Below, in pieces: positions 8,025 through 16,521 of a stretch of 64,000 bases of DNA. Where the stretch lies: the NCBI RefSeq assembly GCF_002742625.1, contig NZ_PEBF01000001.1:1550001-1614000 (forward strand). Reading direction: 5' to 3'. The notes beneath the pieces are model-generated. The model was not told where the DNA came from. It ran no database searches and saw only the letters and a program-made list of their open reading frames with translations. Origin of the DNA: Caulobacter sp. FWC2 (GTDB lineage: Bacteria > Pseudomonadota > Alphaproteobacteria > Caulobacterales > Caulobacteraceae). Position 1 is the first letter of the stretch; each line of letters begins with the position of its first letter. The translations under genes were made by a program, and so were the position numbers.

Positions 8025-8150
8025 GGAAGCAGTCCCCACTAGCTCTTCCCAACCCGTCCCGAAACGGAACGGTCTGGGTTGACGGTCGCAAGTCGCGTGC
8101 CGGGCGAGGCGACGTTGCATGAGGCGTGTCCGCGAGCCTAAGAAGAACCC

Positions 8151-9092
8151 ATGTCGGATAAGCGTCAGCCCTGGGTGCAGGACCTTCTATGGCGGTTGGA
8201 AGCCCTGGGCTTCGACCTCTTTATCGGCGTCGTGCGCCTGATGGGCGTGGATCGCGCTTCGGATTTCGGCGGCTGGCTGGGTCGCACGTTCGGACCCATG
8301 AGCGGGGCCCACAAGGTCGCGACCCGGAACCTGAAGCTCGCCTTCCCGGACAAGGACGCCGCCTGGCACGCGCGGATCCTGGACGAGCAGTGGGAGGGCC
8401 TGGGCCGCTCGTTCGCTGAGTTTCCCTTGATGGACAAGATCCTGCCGTCTACCGGGCGGGTCGAGGTGGTCAATGCCGAGCGCCTGGCGCAGATCGCCGA
8501 GCAGAAGGTCCCGGTGGTGTTCGTCTCGGGGCACCTGTCGAACTGGGAGGTGATGCCCGCGGCCATCGTCGACAGCGGCGTGATCTGCGAGATGACCTAT
8601 CGCGCGGCCAACAACCCCTATGTCGACAAACGCATCCGCGACAGTCGCTTCCGCTATGGCGTTCGCCTGTTCGCGCCCAAGGGCGGCGATGGATCGCGTG
8701 AGCTGCTGAAGGGCATGATGGAGGGCCGATCGGTCGCCCTGATGAACGATCAGAAGTTCAACAGCGGCGTGGCGGCCCCGTTCTTCGGCCACGACGCCCG
8801 CACCGCGCCGGCGCCGACGCGGATGGCGATCCGTTTTGGCACGGTGCTGCAGCCGATGTCTGTTCAGCGCCTGAAGGGCGCGCGGTTCCGGGCGGTGGTG
8901 CACGACCCGATCGTCCCGCCCAGCACCGGCAATCGCACGGCCGACATCGAGGCGGGGGTGCGGATGATCAACGCCTTCATGGAAGAGCGCATTCGCGAGC
9001 GGCCGGCGGAGTGGTTCTGGGTCCACCGTCGCTGGCCGAACGAGGTCTATGCGGCGCTGGCCGAGCGCGAGCGCGCGGCTGCCCAGGCTTAG
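8151..9092 (+). CDS. Lipid A biosynthesis acyltransferase (LpxL/HtrB family)
   Basis: The 313-residue protein carries the LpxL-family catalytic motif HX4E in GHLSNWE, preceded by a hydrophobic N-terminal region (FDLFIGVVRLMGV) that anchors it to the inner membrane, and the downstream segment MNDQKFNSG. The C-terminus ends FWVHRRWPNE, typical of the family. These enzymes add secondary acyl chains to lipid A at the cytoplasmic face. Caulobacter lipid A is unusual, so the exact acceptor is not claimed. Confidence 0.9.
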   Translation: MSDKRQPWVQDLLWRLEALGFDLFIGVVRLMGVDRASDFGGWLGRTFGPMSGAHKVATRNLKLAFPDKDAAWHARILDEQWEGLGRSFAEFPLMDKILPSTGRVEVVNAERLAQIAEQKVPVVFVSGHLSNWEVMPAAIVDSGVICEMTYRAANNPYVDKRIRDSRFRYGVRLFAPKGGDGSRELLKGMMEGRSVALMNDQKFNSGVAAPFFGHDARTAPAPTRMAIRFGTVLQPMSVQRLKGARFRAVVHDPIVPPSTGNRTADIEAGVRMINAFMEERIRERPAEWFWVHRRWPNEVYAALAERERAAAQA

Positions 9093-9102
9093 AGTCGGGC
9101 GC

Positions 9103-9621
9103 CTAGATTTCCAGCGTGTCCGCGGTCGCGTCCTTCTCGCCGGAGCGGCGGAAGGGGCCGTGGTGATGCGGGTCGACGCGGCGACGGCGGCAGGGGCCAA
9201 AATAGTCCGATGATCGAATGAATGGCCGCGGGTGGAAGATCACCGTGTTGATCCGATCCAGCAACGACCGGGCCGTCACCGGTTTGACCACGACCTCGGT
9301 CACGCCGGCGTCGCGCGCTTCGAACACGCGGTGACGCTCGGCGAAACCGGTCAGCATGATGATCGGCAGGAACGGGTCGACGCTGTCGGGCGAGTTGCGG
9401 ACCAACTGGGTGAACTGCACGCCGTCCAGCGGGCTCATCTTGAAGTCGACGATCGCGATGTCCGTCTGCCAGTCGCGCAGGATCTGCAGGCCCTCGGCCC
9501 CGTCCATGGCTTCACGAATGTGGCGAACGCCCACGCCTTTCAGGATCGCCGAGACGATCGACCGGATGTGCTGGTTGTCGTCCACCAGCAAAAAGCGCAG
9601 CTTTTCCAACGCCGCCGACAT
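9103..9621 (-). CDS. Single-domain response regulator (CheY-like) with basic tail
   Basis: Residues 7-125 form a receiver domain with acidic pocket D14/D15, phospho-acceptor D59 (IVDFKM), the TGF threonine region and the conserved Lys in VVVKP. There is no output domain. Instead a tail of about 45 residues carries RSSDYFGPCRRRRVD, an arginine-rich stretch seen after many alphaproteobacterial receivers. It probably signals by protein contact. No kinase is adjacent; the hybrid kinase at 26-28 kb is far away. It converges on the acyltransferase gene with a 10-bp gap. Confidence 0.92.
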   Translation of the reverse strand: MSAALEKLRFLLVDDNQHIRSIVSAILKGVGVRHIREAMDGAEGLQILRDWQTDIAIVDFKMSPLDGVQFTQLVRNSPDSVDPFLPIIMLTGFAERHRVFEARDAGVTEVVVKPVTARSLLDRINTVIFHPRPFIRSSDYFGPCRRRRVDPHHHGPFRRSGEKDATADTLEI

Positions 9622-9755
9622 GCGGGAGCCGCCTCCTTAAAAATCTCGCGGAAACACCAGAACGCGGGCTGCTCCCACAAGCGACCGCCCGTCCCAATAG
9701 CGGCGGCATAGCTAGCGAATGAATGAAAATCGCGCCAGAGGCGAATTGTAAGATT

Positions 9756-10607
9756 TTAAGCACGGAAGGGACCCGCGCCGACCAGCAGGGACGGGTCCAG
9801 ATTGCGCCCGCGCCATTTCATGCGCCAGCATAGATGCGGTCCGGTCGCGCGGCCTTCCTTGCCCGTCTCGGCGATCAGCTGGCCCTGAGTGACGTAAGCG
9901 CCCGTCGGGACAAGGATTTTCGACAGATGAAGATAGGCGGTGACCAGGCCCTGGCCGTGATCGACCAGGACGAGACCGCCCTCATAGTGCAATCCGGTCT
10001 CGGCGAAGCACACCAGACCGCCGGCCGGCGCGCGCACCGGCGTGCCGACGGGTGTCGCCAGATCAACCCCATAATGGGGACGCTTGGGCTCGCCATTGAG
10101 TATCCGCTGGCCGCCGAAGCGGGCCGAGCGCCTCGCCCCGACGACCGGAAGGATGAAGCCGTCGCGGAATCCCTCCAGGTCGGCCTGGCTGGCGAAGCCG
10201 GCGACCTTGCGGAGGTTCTCGGCGGTGATCCGCTCCAGCAGCACCGGGTCAGTCGGCGTGACCTGCTCGGGCGGCAGGCCGTCGATGCGCTGGATGTCGA
10301 AATCGCCGACCGCGATGGCGCGCTCGTCCGTAGCCGAACCGTCGGGCGTGGTGACTGTCAGTTTGCTGATCGGCGGCGCGTCGCGGTCGAAGCCGATCAC
10401 GAACCAACCATTGGCCGAGGCGGTGGTCTGCGCCAGGCCGTCGATATCGATCAGCGCGCGCGGCGTTGTGCGCCCCACGGCGTAGCCGCCTTGGATGAAC
10501 TTGCCCGTCATCGACAGGCCCGGCGCGGCGGCGCGGGCCGTCGTCGTCAGAGCGGCGGAAAGCGGCAGCGCGGCCAGGACCGCGCGGCGGCTCAGGCCGC
10601 CTGCCAA
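9756..10607 (-). CDS. M23-family peptidase-like protein, Tat-exported
   Basis: The frame is open to 10706, but those codons overlap the DUF2093 gene. TTG at 10605-10607 begins just before GLSRRAVLAALPL, a twin-arginine type signal, and fits better (start uncertain). The C-terminal LytM/M23 domain shows HYGVD (zinc His and Asp), VDHGQGLVTAYLHL and GPHLCWRM. In classical M23 enzymes the last motif is HxH; here the second His, a zinc ligand, is Cys. Cell-wall endopeptidase activity is thus possible but not certain. It overlaps the DUF2093 gene, suggesting coupled translation. Confidence 0.82.
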   Translation of the reverse strand: MAGGLSRRAVLAALPLSAALTTTARAAAPGLSMTGKFIQGGYAVGRTTPRALIDIDGLAQTTASANGWFVIGFDRDAPPISKLTVTTPDGSATDERAIAVGDFDIQRIDGLPPEQVTPTDPVLLERITAENLRKVAGFASQADLEGFRDGFILPVVGARRSARFGGQRILNGEPKRPHYGVDLATPVGTPVRAPAGGLVCFAETGLHYEGGLVLVDHGQGLVTAYLHLSKILVPTGAYVTQGQLIAETGKEGRATGPHLCWRMKWRGRNLDPSLLVGAGPFRA

Positions 10608-10807
10608 CGCTTCAGAGCTTCGGCGGGACCGGCATAGGCTTCCTGGTGCTCGGGGCTCCAGTAGCGCAGAGCCTCCAGCGGGATCTGCTTGTTGGTGATG
10701 GCGCACAGCACGAAGCGGCCGGGGCTGAGCACGGCGAACTCGCCGTCGCCATAGTGCAGGACGGCGAGGCCGTCGGACTTACCGAGATCACGATCGAAAG
10801 CGTTCAT
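10592..10807 (-). CDS. DUF2093 small protein
   Basis: A longer frame exists, but MNAFDRDLGKSDGLAVLHYG at 10807 matches the start and length (71 aa) of the DUF2093 family. The family is known from alphaproteobacteria and commonly lies next to xseA, as here (28 bp downstream of it). It is a small soluble protein with conserved ALRYWSPEHQEAY near the C-terminus. The function of the family is unknown. Confidence 0.88.
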   Translation of the reverse strand: MNAFDRDLGKSDGLAVLHYGDGEFAVLSPGRFVLCAITNKQIPLEALRYWSPEHQEAYAGPAEALKRWQAA

Positions 10808-10835
10808 GGCTTTTACTCTACGCCAAACCGGGGCT

Positions 10836-12362
10836 TCAGAACAGATCGCCTTGATCGATCGGCGGCGCTGCCGGCTTGGGGCGAGGCTTCGTCGCGGGCG
10901 CGGCTGCGGGCGTGGGCGGCGGGACAAATCCGCCTTCGCCGTCGATCACTGCGTCGCGGTCGCCGCTCTTGAACTTCAGGTTCACGCGTTCGCCGGAGAC
11001 AAGGTCGGCCGCCGAGCGGGCCAGCGTTCCGTCGCCCTTGCGGACCAGGGCGAAGCCCAGCTCCAGCGGGCGTTCGGGGTTCAGCGACTGGCGCAGCTTT
11101 TCCAGGCCGGACAAGCGGTCGACATCGCGCTGCAGGCGACGTTCCCCCGCCGCGTTCAGGCGATGCCAGAGGGCGGGGAGGCGGGCGTGCTGAGCGACGC
11201 GGTCGGGCGCGCGGCGGGCGGCAAGGTCCAGGCGGCGGCCAAGGTCGGTCACGCGCTCGGCCTTGGTCGCATGCTGGCGGCGCAGGGCGTCCGGCGTCAG
11301 GCGCGCGGTGACCTTCAGCAGTTCCTGGGCGTGGACGGTGGTGTTGCGGTGCAGAGCCGCGTCCAGGCGTCCCGACGCGATGTCGAACCGCTGCTGGGCC
11401 AGGGCCAGGATGTCGTCCGGACGGGGCAGGCCACGCGCGGCGCTGACCAGGCGCGTGCGACGGTCCTCGATCAGGCGCGCGCCCGATCGGTTCAGGCGGC
11501 GGTCCAGATCCGAGATCAGCGCGCGCAGCTCGGCCAGCACCGGCGTCGCCATCTCGGCGGCGGCGGTCGGCGTGGGCGCGCGGCGGTCGGAGACGAAGTC
11601 GATCAGGGTGGTGTCGGTCTCGTGGCCGACGGCCGAGATCAGGGGGATGGTCCCCTCGGCGACCGTGCGGGCCAGGCCTTCGTCGTTGAACGCCCAGAGG
11701 TCCTCCACCGAACCGCCGCCACGGGCGACGATCAGGATGTCGGGGCGCGGCACGGGACCGCCGGGCGCGATGGCGTTGAAGCCGCGAATGGCCGCGCTGA
11801 CCTGGCCGGCGGCGGCGTCGCCCTGGACGACGCACGGCCAGACCAGCACCTGGCACGGCCAGCGGTCGCGGATGCGGTGCAGGATATCGCGGATCACCGC
11901 GCCGGTCGGGCTGGTGATGACGCCGACGACGGTCGGCATCGAGGGCAGGGGCTTCTTGCGCTCCGGCGCGAACAGACTCTCGGCGGCCAGCTTGGCCTTC
12001 AGCCGCTCGAGTTGCGCGAGAAGCGCGCCGACGCCGGCGGCCTCCATGCTGTCGATGACGATCTGGTAGCGCGAGCCGGCCGGATAGGTGGTGATCTTGC
12101 CGGTGACGATGACCTCGAGGCCATGCTCGGGCCGCACGCCCAGGCCCCGGACATTGCCCTTCCAGACCACGCCGTCGATCGCGGACTTGTCGTCCTTGAT
12201 GGTCAGGTAGACGTGGCCATTGCCGTGGTGGGTGACCTTCGACAACTCACCCCGCAGCCGCACGAAGCCGTACCGGTCCTCCAGCGTCCGCTTCAGGGCG
12301 AAGGCCAGCTCGGAGACCGAATAGGGCGGGGCGTTGGAATCGTTCGGCGCGAGGTCCGTCAT
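10836..12362 (-). CDS. xseA: Exodeoxyribonuclease VII large subunit
   Basis: The 508-residue protein has the XseA layout. An N-terminal OB-fold (about residues 13-110, with [20 protein letters not shown]) is followed by the catalytic domain containing [33 protein letters not shown] and SAVGHETD, then a long helical region and an Ala/Pro-rich tail. With XseB it degrades single-stranded DNA in both directions. XseB is not in the window. The tail after about residue 470 is low-complexity and longer than in E. coli. Confidence 0.96.
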   Translation of the reverse strand: MTDLAPNDSNAPPYSVSELAFALKRTLEDRYGFVRLRGELSKVTHHGNGHVYLTIKDDKSAIDGVVWKGNVRGLGVRPEHGLEVIVTGKITTYPAGSRYQIVIDSMEAAGVGALLAQLERLKAKLAAESLFAPERKKPLPSMPTVVGVITSPTGAVIRDILHRIRDRWPCQVLVWPCVVQGDAAAGQVSAAIRGFNAIAPGGPVPRPDILIVARGGGSVEDLWAFNDEGLARTVAEGTIPLISAVGHETDTTLIDFVSDRRAPTPTAAAEMATPVLAELRALISDLDRRLNRSGARLIEDRRTRLVSAARGLPRPDDILALAQQRFDIASGRLDAALHRNTTVHAQELLKVTARLTPDALRRQHATKAERVTDLGRRLDLAARRAPDRVAQHARLPALWHRLNAAGERRLQRDVDRLSGLEKLRQSLNPERPLELGFALVRKGDGTLARSAADLVSGERVNLKFKSGDRDAVIDGEGGFVPPPTPAAAPATKPRPKPAAPPIDQGDLF

Positions 12363-12393
12363 CCGCTCTATCTAGAACGTCCCCCAGAAATGG

Positions 12394-12427
12394 AAAATCC
12401 CGGACGGTCTTTTCGACCGTCCGGGAT
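12394..12427 (-). terminator. Rho-independent terminator of gcrA
   Basis: A perfect 13-bp stem (12397-12409 with 12415-12427, 5-nt loop) is followed leftward by UUUUCC. It lies 28 bp after the gcrA stop and 30 bp before xseA, so it separates the two transcripts. Confidence 0.85.
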
Positions 12428-12454
12428 CCGCCGCCTGAGAGACTATTATTCTTC

Positions 12455-12988
12455 TTAGATGTAGCGGCGAAGCGAACGGGCGAGCTCGGTGGCGCCGCCC
12501 TTCTTCTTGGTCTGCTGCGGCTGGTAGGCCACACGGGCGTGCTCGACGCAGTAGGGGCCTTCCGACGAGCGGCGGCCGCAGAAGGTGAAGCCGTCCGTCG
12601 AAGGATCGCCGATCGGCCACTTGCACATGTGCGCGCCCAGGGTCAGCACGGTGGCCGAGCCCGGCTCTTCATGGCGGAAGGCCGGCAGCGACGGAGGCGT
12701 CGAGTTCGAGGCCGAGACTGCCGGAACCGACGACGGCGCTTCGACCGGCGTCACGCGACGCGGGGCCGATGGCATGGCCTGGGCGGCCGGACGCGCCGGA
12801 CGCGGAGCCTTGAAGGCCGGACGCGCCGGTTGCGAGGGAGCCGCGCGGCCCGAAAGGCCCAGGCGGTGCACCTTGCCGATGACGGCGTTGCGCGTTACGC
12901 CGCCCAATTGCTTGGCGATCTGACTGGCCGAAAGGCCGTCCAGCCAGAGCTTCTTCAAGGTCGAAACCCGTTCGTCGGTCCAGCTCAT
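12455..12988 (-). CDS. gcrA: Cell-cycle regulator GcrA
   Basis: The 177-residue protein begins MSWTDERVSTLKKLWLDGLS and continues as the GcrA DNA-binding domain (residues 1-45, with SASQIAKQLGG and TRNAVIGKVHRLGLS). After an Ala/Pro-rich linker comes the C-terminal sigma-70-interacting domain with CKWPIGDPSTDGFTFC. GcrA is known in Caulobacter to bind RNA polymerase sigma-70 and to act at methylated GANTC promoters in S phase. GGAG lies 8 nt before the ATG. The upstream region holds a CtrA-type box, a DnaA-like box and GANTC sites. Confidence 0.98.
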   Translation of the reverse strand: MSWTDERVSTLKKLWLDGLSASQIAKQLGGVTRNAVIGKVHRLGLSGRAAPSQPARPAFKAPRPARPAAQAMPSAPRRVTPVEAPSSVPAVSASNSTPPSLPAFRHEEPGSATVLTLGAHMCKWPIGDPSTDGFTFCGRRSSEGPYCVEHARVAYQPQQTKKKGGATELARSLRRYI

Positions 12989-13092
12989 AACCCGTCTCCG
13001 CCGTTTCGATGGAGGTGAAGCGCGTCCCCACGCTCCTCACCCCATATCTGGTGATCAAACCGCCCCGCCGGCGGTCGTCCTACTAGATATCG

Positions 13093-13158
13093 TAAAGAAT
13101 GTGTTAAGGCGCACAATAGGCGGTAACGACTCTGTCCACAGAAACAAGATGTTGATTC
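13093..13158 (-). promoter_or_regulatory. gcrA control region: CtrA box, DnaA-like box, GANTC sites
   Basis: Read leftward, TTAA-N7-TTTA (13093-13107) is one base off the CtrA consensus TTAA-N7-TTAA. The sequence at 13132-13140 matches 7 of 9 positions of the DnaA box TTATCCACA. CcrM sites are GACTC at 13128-13132 and GATTC at 13154-13158. CtrA repression and DnaA activation of gcrA are established in C. crescentus; the sites here are assigned by eye. Confidence 0.65.
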
Positions 13159-13227
13159 AGGCAAGCCCAAGCTTGCGGAAAGGCGCCCCAGGGCGCACAT
13201 GGCCAAACAACACAACGGGTTGAGCGT

Positions 13228-14049
13228 ATGAGAGACATGGCCAACAGCGTCATTCCGCCGCAGCCGCGCGACTATCACGGCTGGAATTGGTCCGGGTTCG
13301 TCACGCTGTATCAGCGCGAAATCCGCCGGTTCTGGAAGGTCGGCACCCAGACGGTGGCCGCGCCGGTGGTGACGACGCTGCTCTACATGCTGGTCTTCGT
13401 GGTCGCCGTGGGCGCCAGCCGGCCGGCCGTGGGCGGGGTGACCTTCGGCCATTTCGTGGCCCCGGGCCTGATCATGATGGCGATCCTGAACAACGCCTTC
13501 GCCAATTCCTCTTCGTCGCTGATCCAGGCGAAGATGATGGGCCTGACGCCGGACTTCCTGACGCCGCCGTTGTCGGCGCTGGAGCAGGTGCTGGGCTTCG
13601 CTTTGGGCGCGGCGACGCGCGGTGTCGTGGTCGGGGCGGTCACCGCCCTGGTCATCGGGGTGCTGCCGGGCGCTGGGCTGCAGCTGGCTCACCCCTGGGC
13701 CATTACCTATTTCGCCGTGACGGCGTCGCTGATCCTGGGCCTGGCCGGCATATTGGCTGGCCTGTGGGCTGAGAAGTTCGACCAGCTGGCGGCGGTGACC
13801 AACTTCGTGATCATGCCGATGACCTTCCTGTCGGGCACCTTCTACCTGGTCGACAAGCTGCCCGAGCCGTTCCGTTCGGCCAGCCATTTCAACCCGTTCT
13901 TCTACCTGATCGACGGCTTCCGCTACGGCTTCATCGGCCATGCCGACGGTTCGCTCCTGATCGGCGTGATCAGCATGGGCGTGCTGACCATGGGCATGTT
14001 CCTGTGGTGCTGGCGCCTGTTCGTCACCGGCTATCGCCTGAAGAGCTGA
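13228..14049 (+). CDS. ABC-2 type transporter permease
   Basis: The 273-residue protein has about six membrane segments, starting with VAAPVVTTLLYMLVFVVAVG and ending MGVLTMGMFLWCWRLFV. It has the ABC-2 signature region around MPMTFLSGTFYLVDKLPEPF and FNPFFYLIDGFRYGF, as in YadH-like exporters. Its ATPase partner is not adjacent; upstream is gcrA on the other strand, so the partner must be elsewhere. ATGs at 13228 and 13237 are both possible. Substrate unknown. It ends at a clear terminator. Confidence 0.9.
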   Translation: MRDMANSVIPPQPRDYHGWNWSGFVTLYQREIRRFWKVGTQTVAAPVVTTLLYMLVFVVAVGASRPAVGGVTFGHFVAPGLIMMAILNNAFANSSSSLIQAKMMGLTPDFLTPPLSALEQVLGFALGAATRGVVVGAVTALVIGVLPGAGLQLAHPWAITYFAVTASLILGLAGILAGLWAEKFDQLAAVTNFVIMPMTFLSGTFYLVDKLPEPFRSASHFNPFFYLIDGFRYGFIGHADGSLLIGVISMGVLTMGMFLWCWRLFVTGYRLKS

Positions 14050-14059
14050 GGCCCCGCCG

Positions 14060-14087
14060 CCGACGATCCGGAAATTCGTCGGTTTTT
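14060..14087 (+). terminator. Rho-independent terminator of the permease gene
   Basis: A 7-bp stem, CCGACGA (14060-14066) with TCGTCGG (14076-14082), is followed by TTTTT. It lies 10 bp after the stop codon. Confidence 0.85.
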
Positions 14088-14110
14088 CAGCGGCCTTCAC
14101 AGTCCCTTGA

Positions 14111-14139
14111 TTGACAGGACGGCGTTCCACGGCGACAAC
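14111..14139 (+). promoter_or_regulatory. Sigma-73 promoter of argD
   Basis: TTGACAG (14111-14117), a 14-bp spacer and GCGACAAC (14132-14139) fit the Caulobacter housekeeping consensus TTGaCgS-N10-14-GCtANAWC at 6 of 7 and 7 of 8 positions. Confidence 0.7.
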
Positions 14140-14153
14140 CTGCGGCCTTCCGG

Positions 14154-14190
14154 TCCCCGTGCTCACGCGCGGGGGCTTCTTTCCTTTTTG
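14154..14190 (+). promoter_or_regulatory. Attenuator-like hairpin in the argD leader
   Basis: CCCCGTG and CGCGGGG can pair around a CTCACG loop, and the stem is followed by a pyrimidine-rich GCTTCTTTCCTTTTT run that ends at the GGGAGG ribosome site of argD. It lies downstream of the argD promoter, so it could act as an intrinsic attenuator. No leader peptide is obvious. Confidence 0.5.
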
Positions 14191-14201
14191 GGAGGCCGGT
14201 C

Positions 14202-15422
14202 TTGAGCACCGCGACGTCGTCCAACCCCTCGCAGCACCACATCATGGGCGTCTATAACCGCGCCCCGCTGGCGTTCGAGCGAGGCCGAGGCGCGCGCCTG
14301 TTCTCGACGGACGGCGGCGAATATCTGGACTGCGTGGCCGGCATCGCCACCGACGGCCTGGGCCACGCCCACCCCGTCCTGGTCGAGGCGCTGAAGACCC
14401 AGGGCGAGAAGCTCTGGCACGTCTCCAACATCTATCGCATCCCCGAGCAGGAAGAGCTGGCCGACAAGCTGTGCGCCCATAGCTTCGCCGACGTGGTGTT
14501 CTTCACCAACTCGGGCACCGAGGCGATCGAGTGCGCGCTGAAGACGGCCCGCAAGTATCATACCGCCAACGGCCAGCCCGAGCGGACCGAGATCTACGGC
14601 TTCGACGGCTCGTTCCACGGCCGCTCGTACGCGGCGGTCAACGCCTCGGGCAATCCCAACTATGTGGAGGGCTTCGGCCCCCGCCTGCCGGGCTACAGCC
14701 AGCTGACCTTCGGCGACCATGACGCCCTGAAGGCGGCGATCGCCAACCCGACTACGGCGGCGATCATCGTCGAGCCCGTGCAGGGCGAGGGCGGCGCGCG
14801 CTCCATCCCCGAGCACTGCCTGGTCAGCCTGCGCCAGCTCTGCGACGAGCATGGCGTCCTGCTGATCTATGACGAAGTGCAGTGCGGCATGGGCCGGACC
14901 GGCAAGCTGTTCGCCTACGAATGGGCCCCGGGCGGCGAGCCGCACATCATGGCCATCGCCAAGGCCCTGGGCGGCGGCTTCCCCATCGGCGCCTGCCTGG
15001 CCACGAATGAAGCGGCCAAGGGCATGGTCGTGGGCGTCCACGGCTCGACCTTCGGCGGCAACCCGCTGGCCATGGCCGTGGGCAAGGCGGCCTTCGACAC
15101 GATCAATACGCCCGAGATCCTCGACAACGTGAAGGCCGTCGCCGGCTACTTCACCCAGCAGCTGAACGGCCTGAAGGATCGCTTCCCGGACGTCATCGTC
15201 GACATCCGCGGCAAGGGCCTGCTGATCGGCGTCAAGCTGGTGCCGAACAACCGCGAGTTCATGGTCCTGGCGCGCGATCAGAACCTGCTGATCGCGGGGG
15301 GCGGCGACAACTGCGTGCGCCTGCTGCCGCCGCTGAACCTGACCATCGAGGAAGCCAGCGAGGCGATCTCCAAGCTGGAAAAGGCTTGTGAAGTCGCGCG
15401 CGCCAAACTGGCGTCGGCTTAA
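14202..15422 (+). CDS. argD: Acetylornithine aminotransferase
   Basis: The 406-residue protein is a class III PLP transaminase with [19 protein letters not shown], the [12 protein letters not shown] segment and the PLP lysine in [13 protein letters not shown]. It makes N-acetylornithine in arginine synthesis and often also acts as succinyl-DAP aminotransferase in lysine synthesis. The start is TTG at 14202, supported by GGGAGG 6 nt upstream; an ATG at 14244 has no ribosome site. argF follows on the same strand after a repeat-bearing gap. Confidence 0.95.
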   Translation: MSTATSSNPSQHHIMGVYNRAPLAFERGRGARLFSTDGGEYLDCVAGIATDGLGHAHPVLVEALKTQGEKLWHVSNIYRIPEQEELADKLCAHSFADVVFFTNSGTEAIECALKTARKYHTANGQPERTEIYGFDGSFHGRSYAAVNASGNPNYVEGFGPRLPGYSQLTFGDHDALKAAIANPTTAAIIVEPVQGEGGARSIPEHCLVSLRQLCDEHGVLLIYDEVQCGMGRTGKLFAYEWAPGGEPHIMAIAKALGGGFPIGACLATNEAAKGMVVGVHGSTFGGNPLAMAVGKAAFDTINTPEILDNVKAVAGYFTQQLNGLKDRFPDVIVDIRGKGLLIGVKLVPNNREFMVLARDQNLLIAGGGDNCVRLLPPLNLTIEEASEAISKLEKACEVARAKLASA

Positions 15423-15436
15423 ACCCTCACTTCTTT

Positions 15437-15524
15437 CCGCTCTTCCCGGCGAAGGCCGGGATCCAGATCAAGCCCGCTGAATTCCCGGATGTATCTGGGC
15501 CCCGGCTTTCGCCGGGGAGAGCGG
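15437..15524. repeat. Intergenic inverted repeat, type B, copy 1
   Basis: Two arms face each other, the left with CCCGGCGAAGGCCGGGAT and the right with CCCCGGCTTTCGCCGGGG, each flanked by CAGAT/ATCTGG. A second copy with the same arms lies at 32356-32482. It fills most of the argD-argF gap. Confidence 0.8.
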
Positions 15525-15538
15525 GCAGGGGGACGGCA

Positions 15539-16474
15539 ATGACCCAACCTAGGCACTTCATCGACCTGTGGAAGCTGGACGGCGCGACCCTGCGCCTGAT
15601 GCTGGACGACGCCCACGCCCGCAAGGCCGCCCGCAAGGGCTGGCCGCAGGGCAAGGTCGACGCCGACGCGCCGGCCAAGGACCGGGTGCTGTCGATGATC
15701 TTCCAGAAGAACTCGACCCGCACGCGCTTCTCGTTCGACGCGGCCATGCGTCAGCTGGGCGGCAGCGCCATCATCTCGACCTCGTCTGACATGCAGCTGG
15801 GCCGGGGCGAGACCATCGAGGACACCGCGAAGGTGCTGTCACGCATGGTCGACGCGGTGATGATCCGCGCCAACAGCCACGCCGACGTCGAGCGCTTCGC
15901 CCAGGTCGCCACCGTGCCGGTGATCAACGGCCTGACCGACAAGAGCCACCCGTGCCAGATCATGGCTGACATCCTCACCATCGAGGAGCATCGCGGCCCG
16001 ATCGCCGGCAAGACCATCGCCTGGGTCGGCGACGGCAACAATGTCTGCTCCAGCTTCATCCACGCCGCGCCGCTGCTGGGCTTCGAGCTGAAGATCGCCT
16101 GTCCGGCGGTCTATCACGCCGACCTGCACGACCTTGCCCGCGCCGAGGGCCTGCAGGGCAAGGTCAGCATGACCACCGACGTCAAGGCGGCCGTCGCCGG
16201 CGCCGACGTGGTGGTGGCCGACACCTGGGTCTCGATGGGCGACACCGACCACGACGAGCGTCTAGCCGCGCTGGAGCCCTATCAGGTCGACGACGCCCTG
16301 ATGGATCTGGCGGCGGGCGACGGCGTCTTCCTGCACTGCCTGCCGGCTCACCGCGGCGAGGAAGTCACCGACGCCGTGCTGGATGGACCGCGCTCGCTGG
16401 TCTGGGACGAGGCGGAGAACCGCATCCACGCCCAGAAGTCCGTGCTGGCCTGGGTGTTCGGGGCGATCGGGTAG
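15539..16474 (+). CDS. argF: Ornithine carbamoyltransferase
   Basis: The 311-residue protein has the carbamoyl-phosphate motif STRTR (in [10 protein letters not shown]), the HPCQ motif in [10 protein letters not shown] and the ornithine loop [11 protein letters not shown]. It makes citrulline from ornithine in arginine synthesis. Length is normal for the family. AGGGGGA precedes the ATG by about 5 nt. It sits between argD and hslO on the same strand. Confidence 0.97.
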   Translation: MTQPRHFIDLWKLDGATLRLMLDDAHARKAARKGWPQGKVDADAPAKDRVLSMIFQKNSTRTRFSFDAAMRQLGGSAIISTSSDMQLGRGETIEDTAKVLSRMVDAVMIRANSHADVERFAQVATVPVINGLTDKSHPCQIMADILTIEEHRGPIAGKTIAWVGDGNNVCSSFIHAAPLLGFELKIACPAVYHADLHDLARAEGLQGKVSMTTDVKAAVAGADVVVADTWVSMGDTDHDERLAALEPYQVDDALMDLAAGDGVFLHCLPAHRGEEVTDAVLDGPRSLVWDEAENRIHAQKSVLAWVFGAIG

Positions 16475-16521
16475 GGCGGTGCTCTCGCAATTCTTGGCGT
16501 GTGACCCTATCTAGCCTCCCC

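Noticed and set aside
10806..12458. A 550-codon plus-strand frame
   Set aside because: It is antisense to xseA, which is unmistakable; the translation has no recognisable domain.
14244..14246. ATG as the argD start
   Set aside because: No ribosome site precedes it, while TTG 14202 has GGGAGG at 6 nt spacing.
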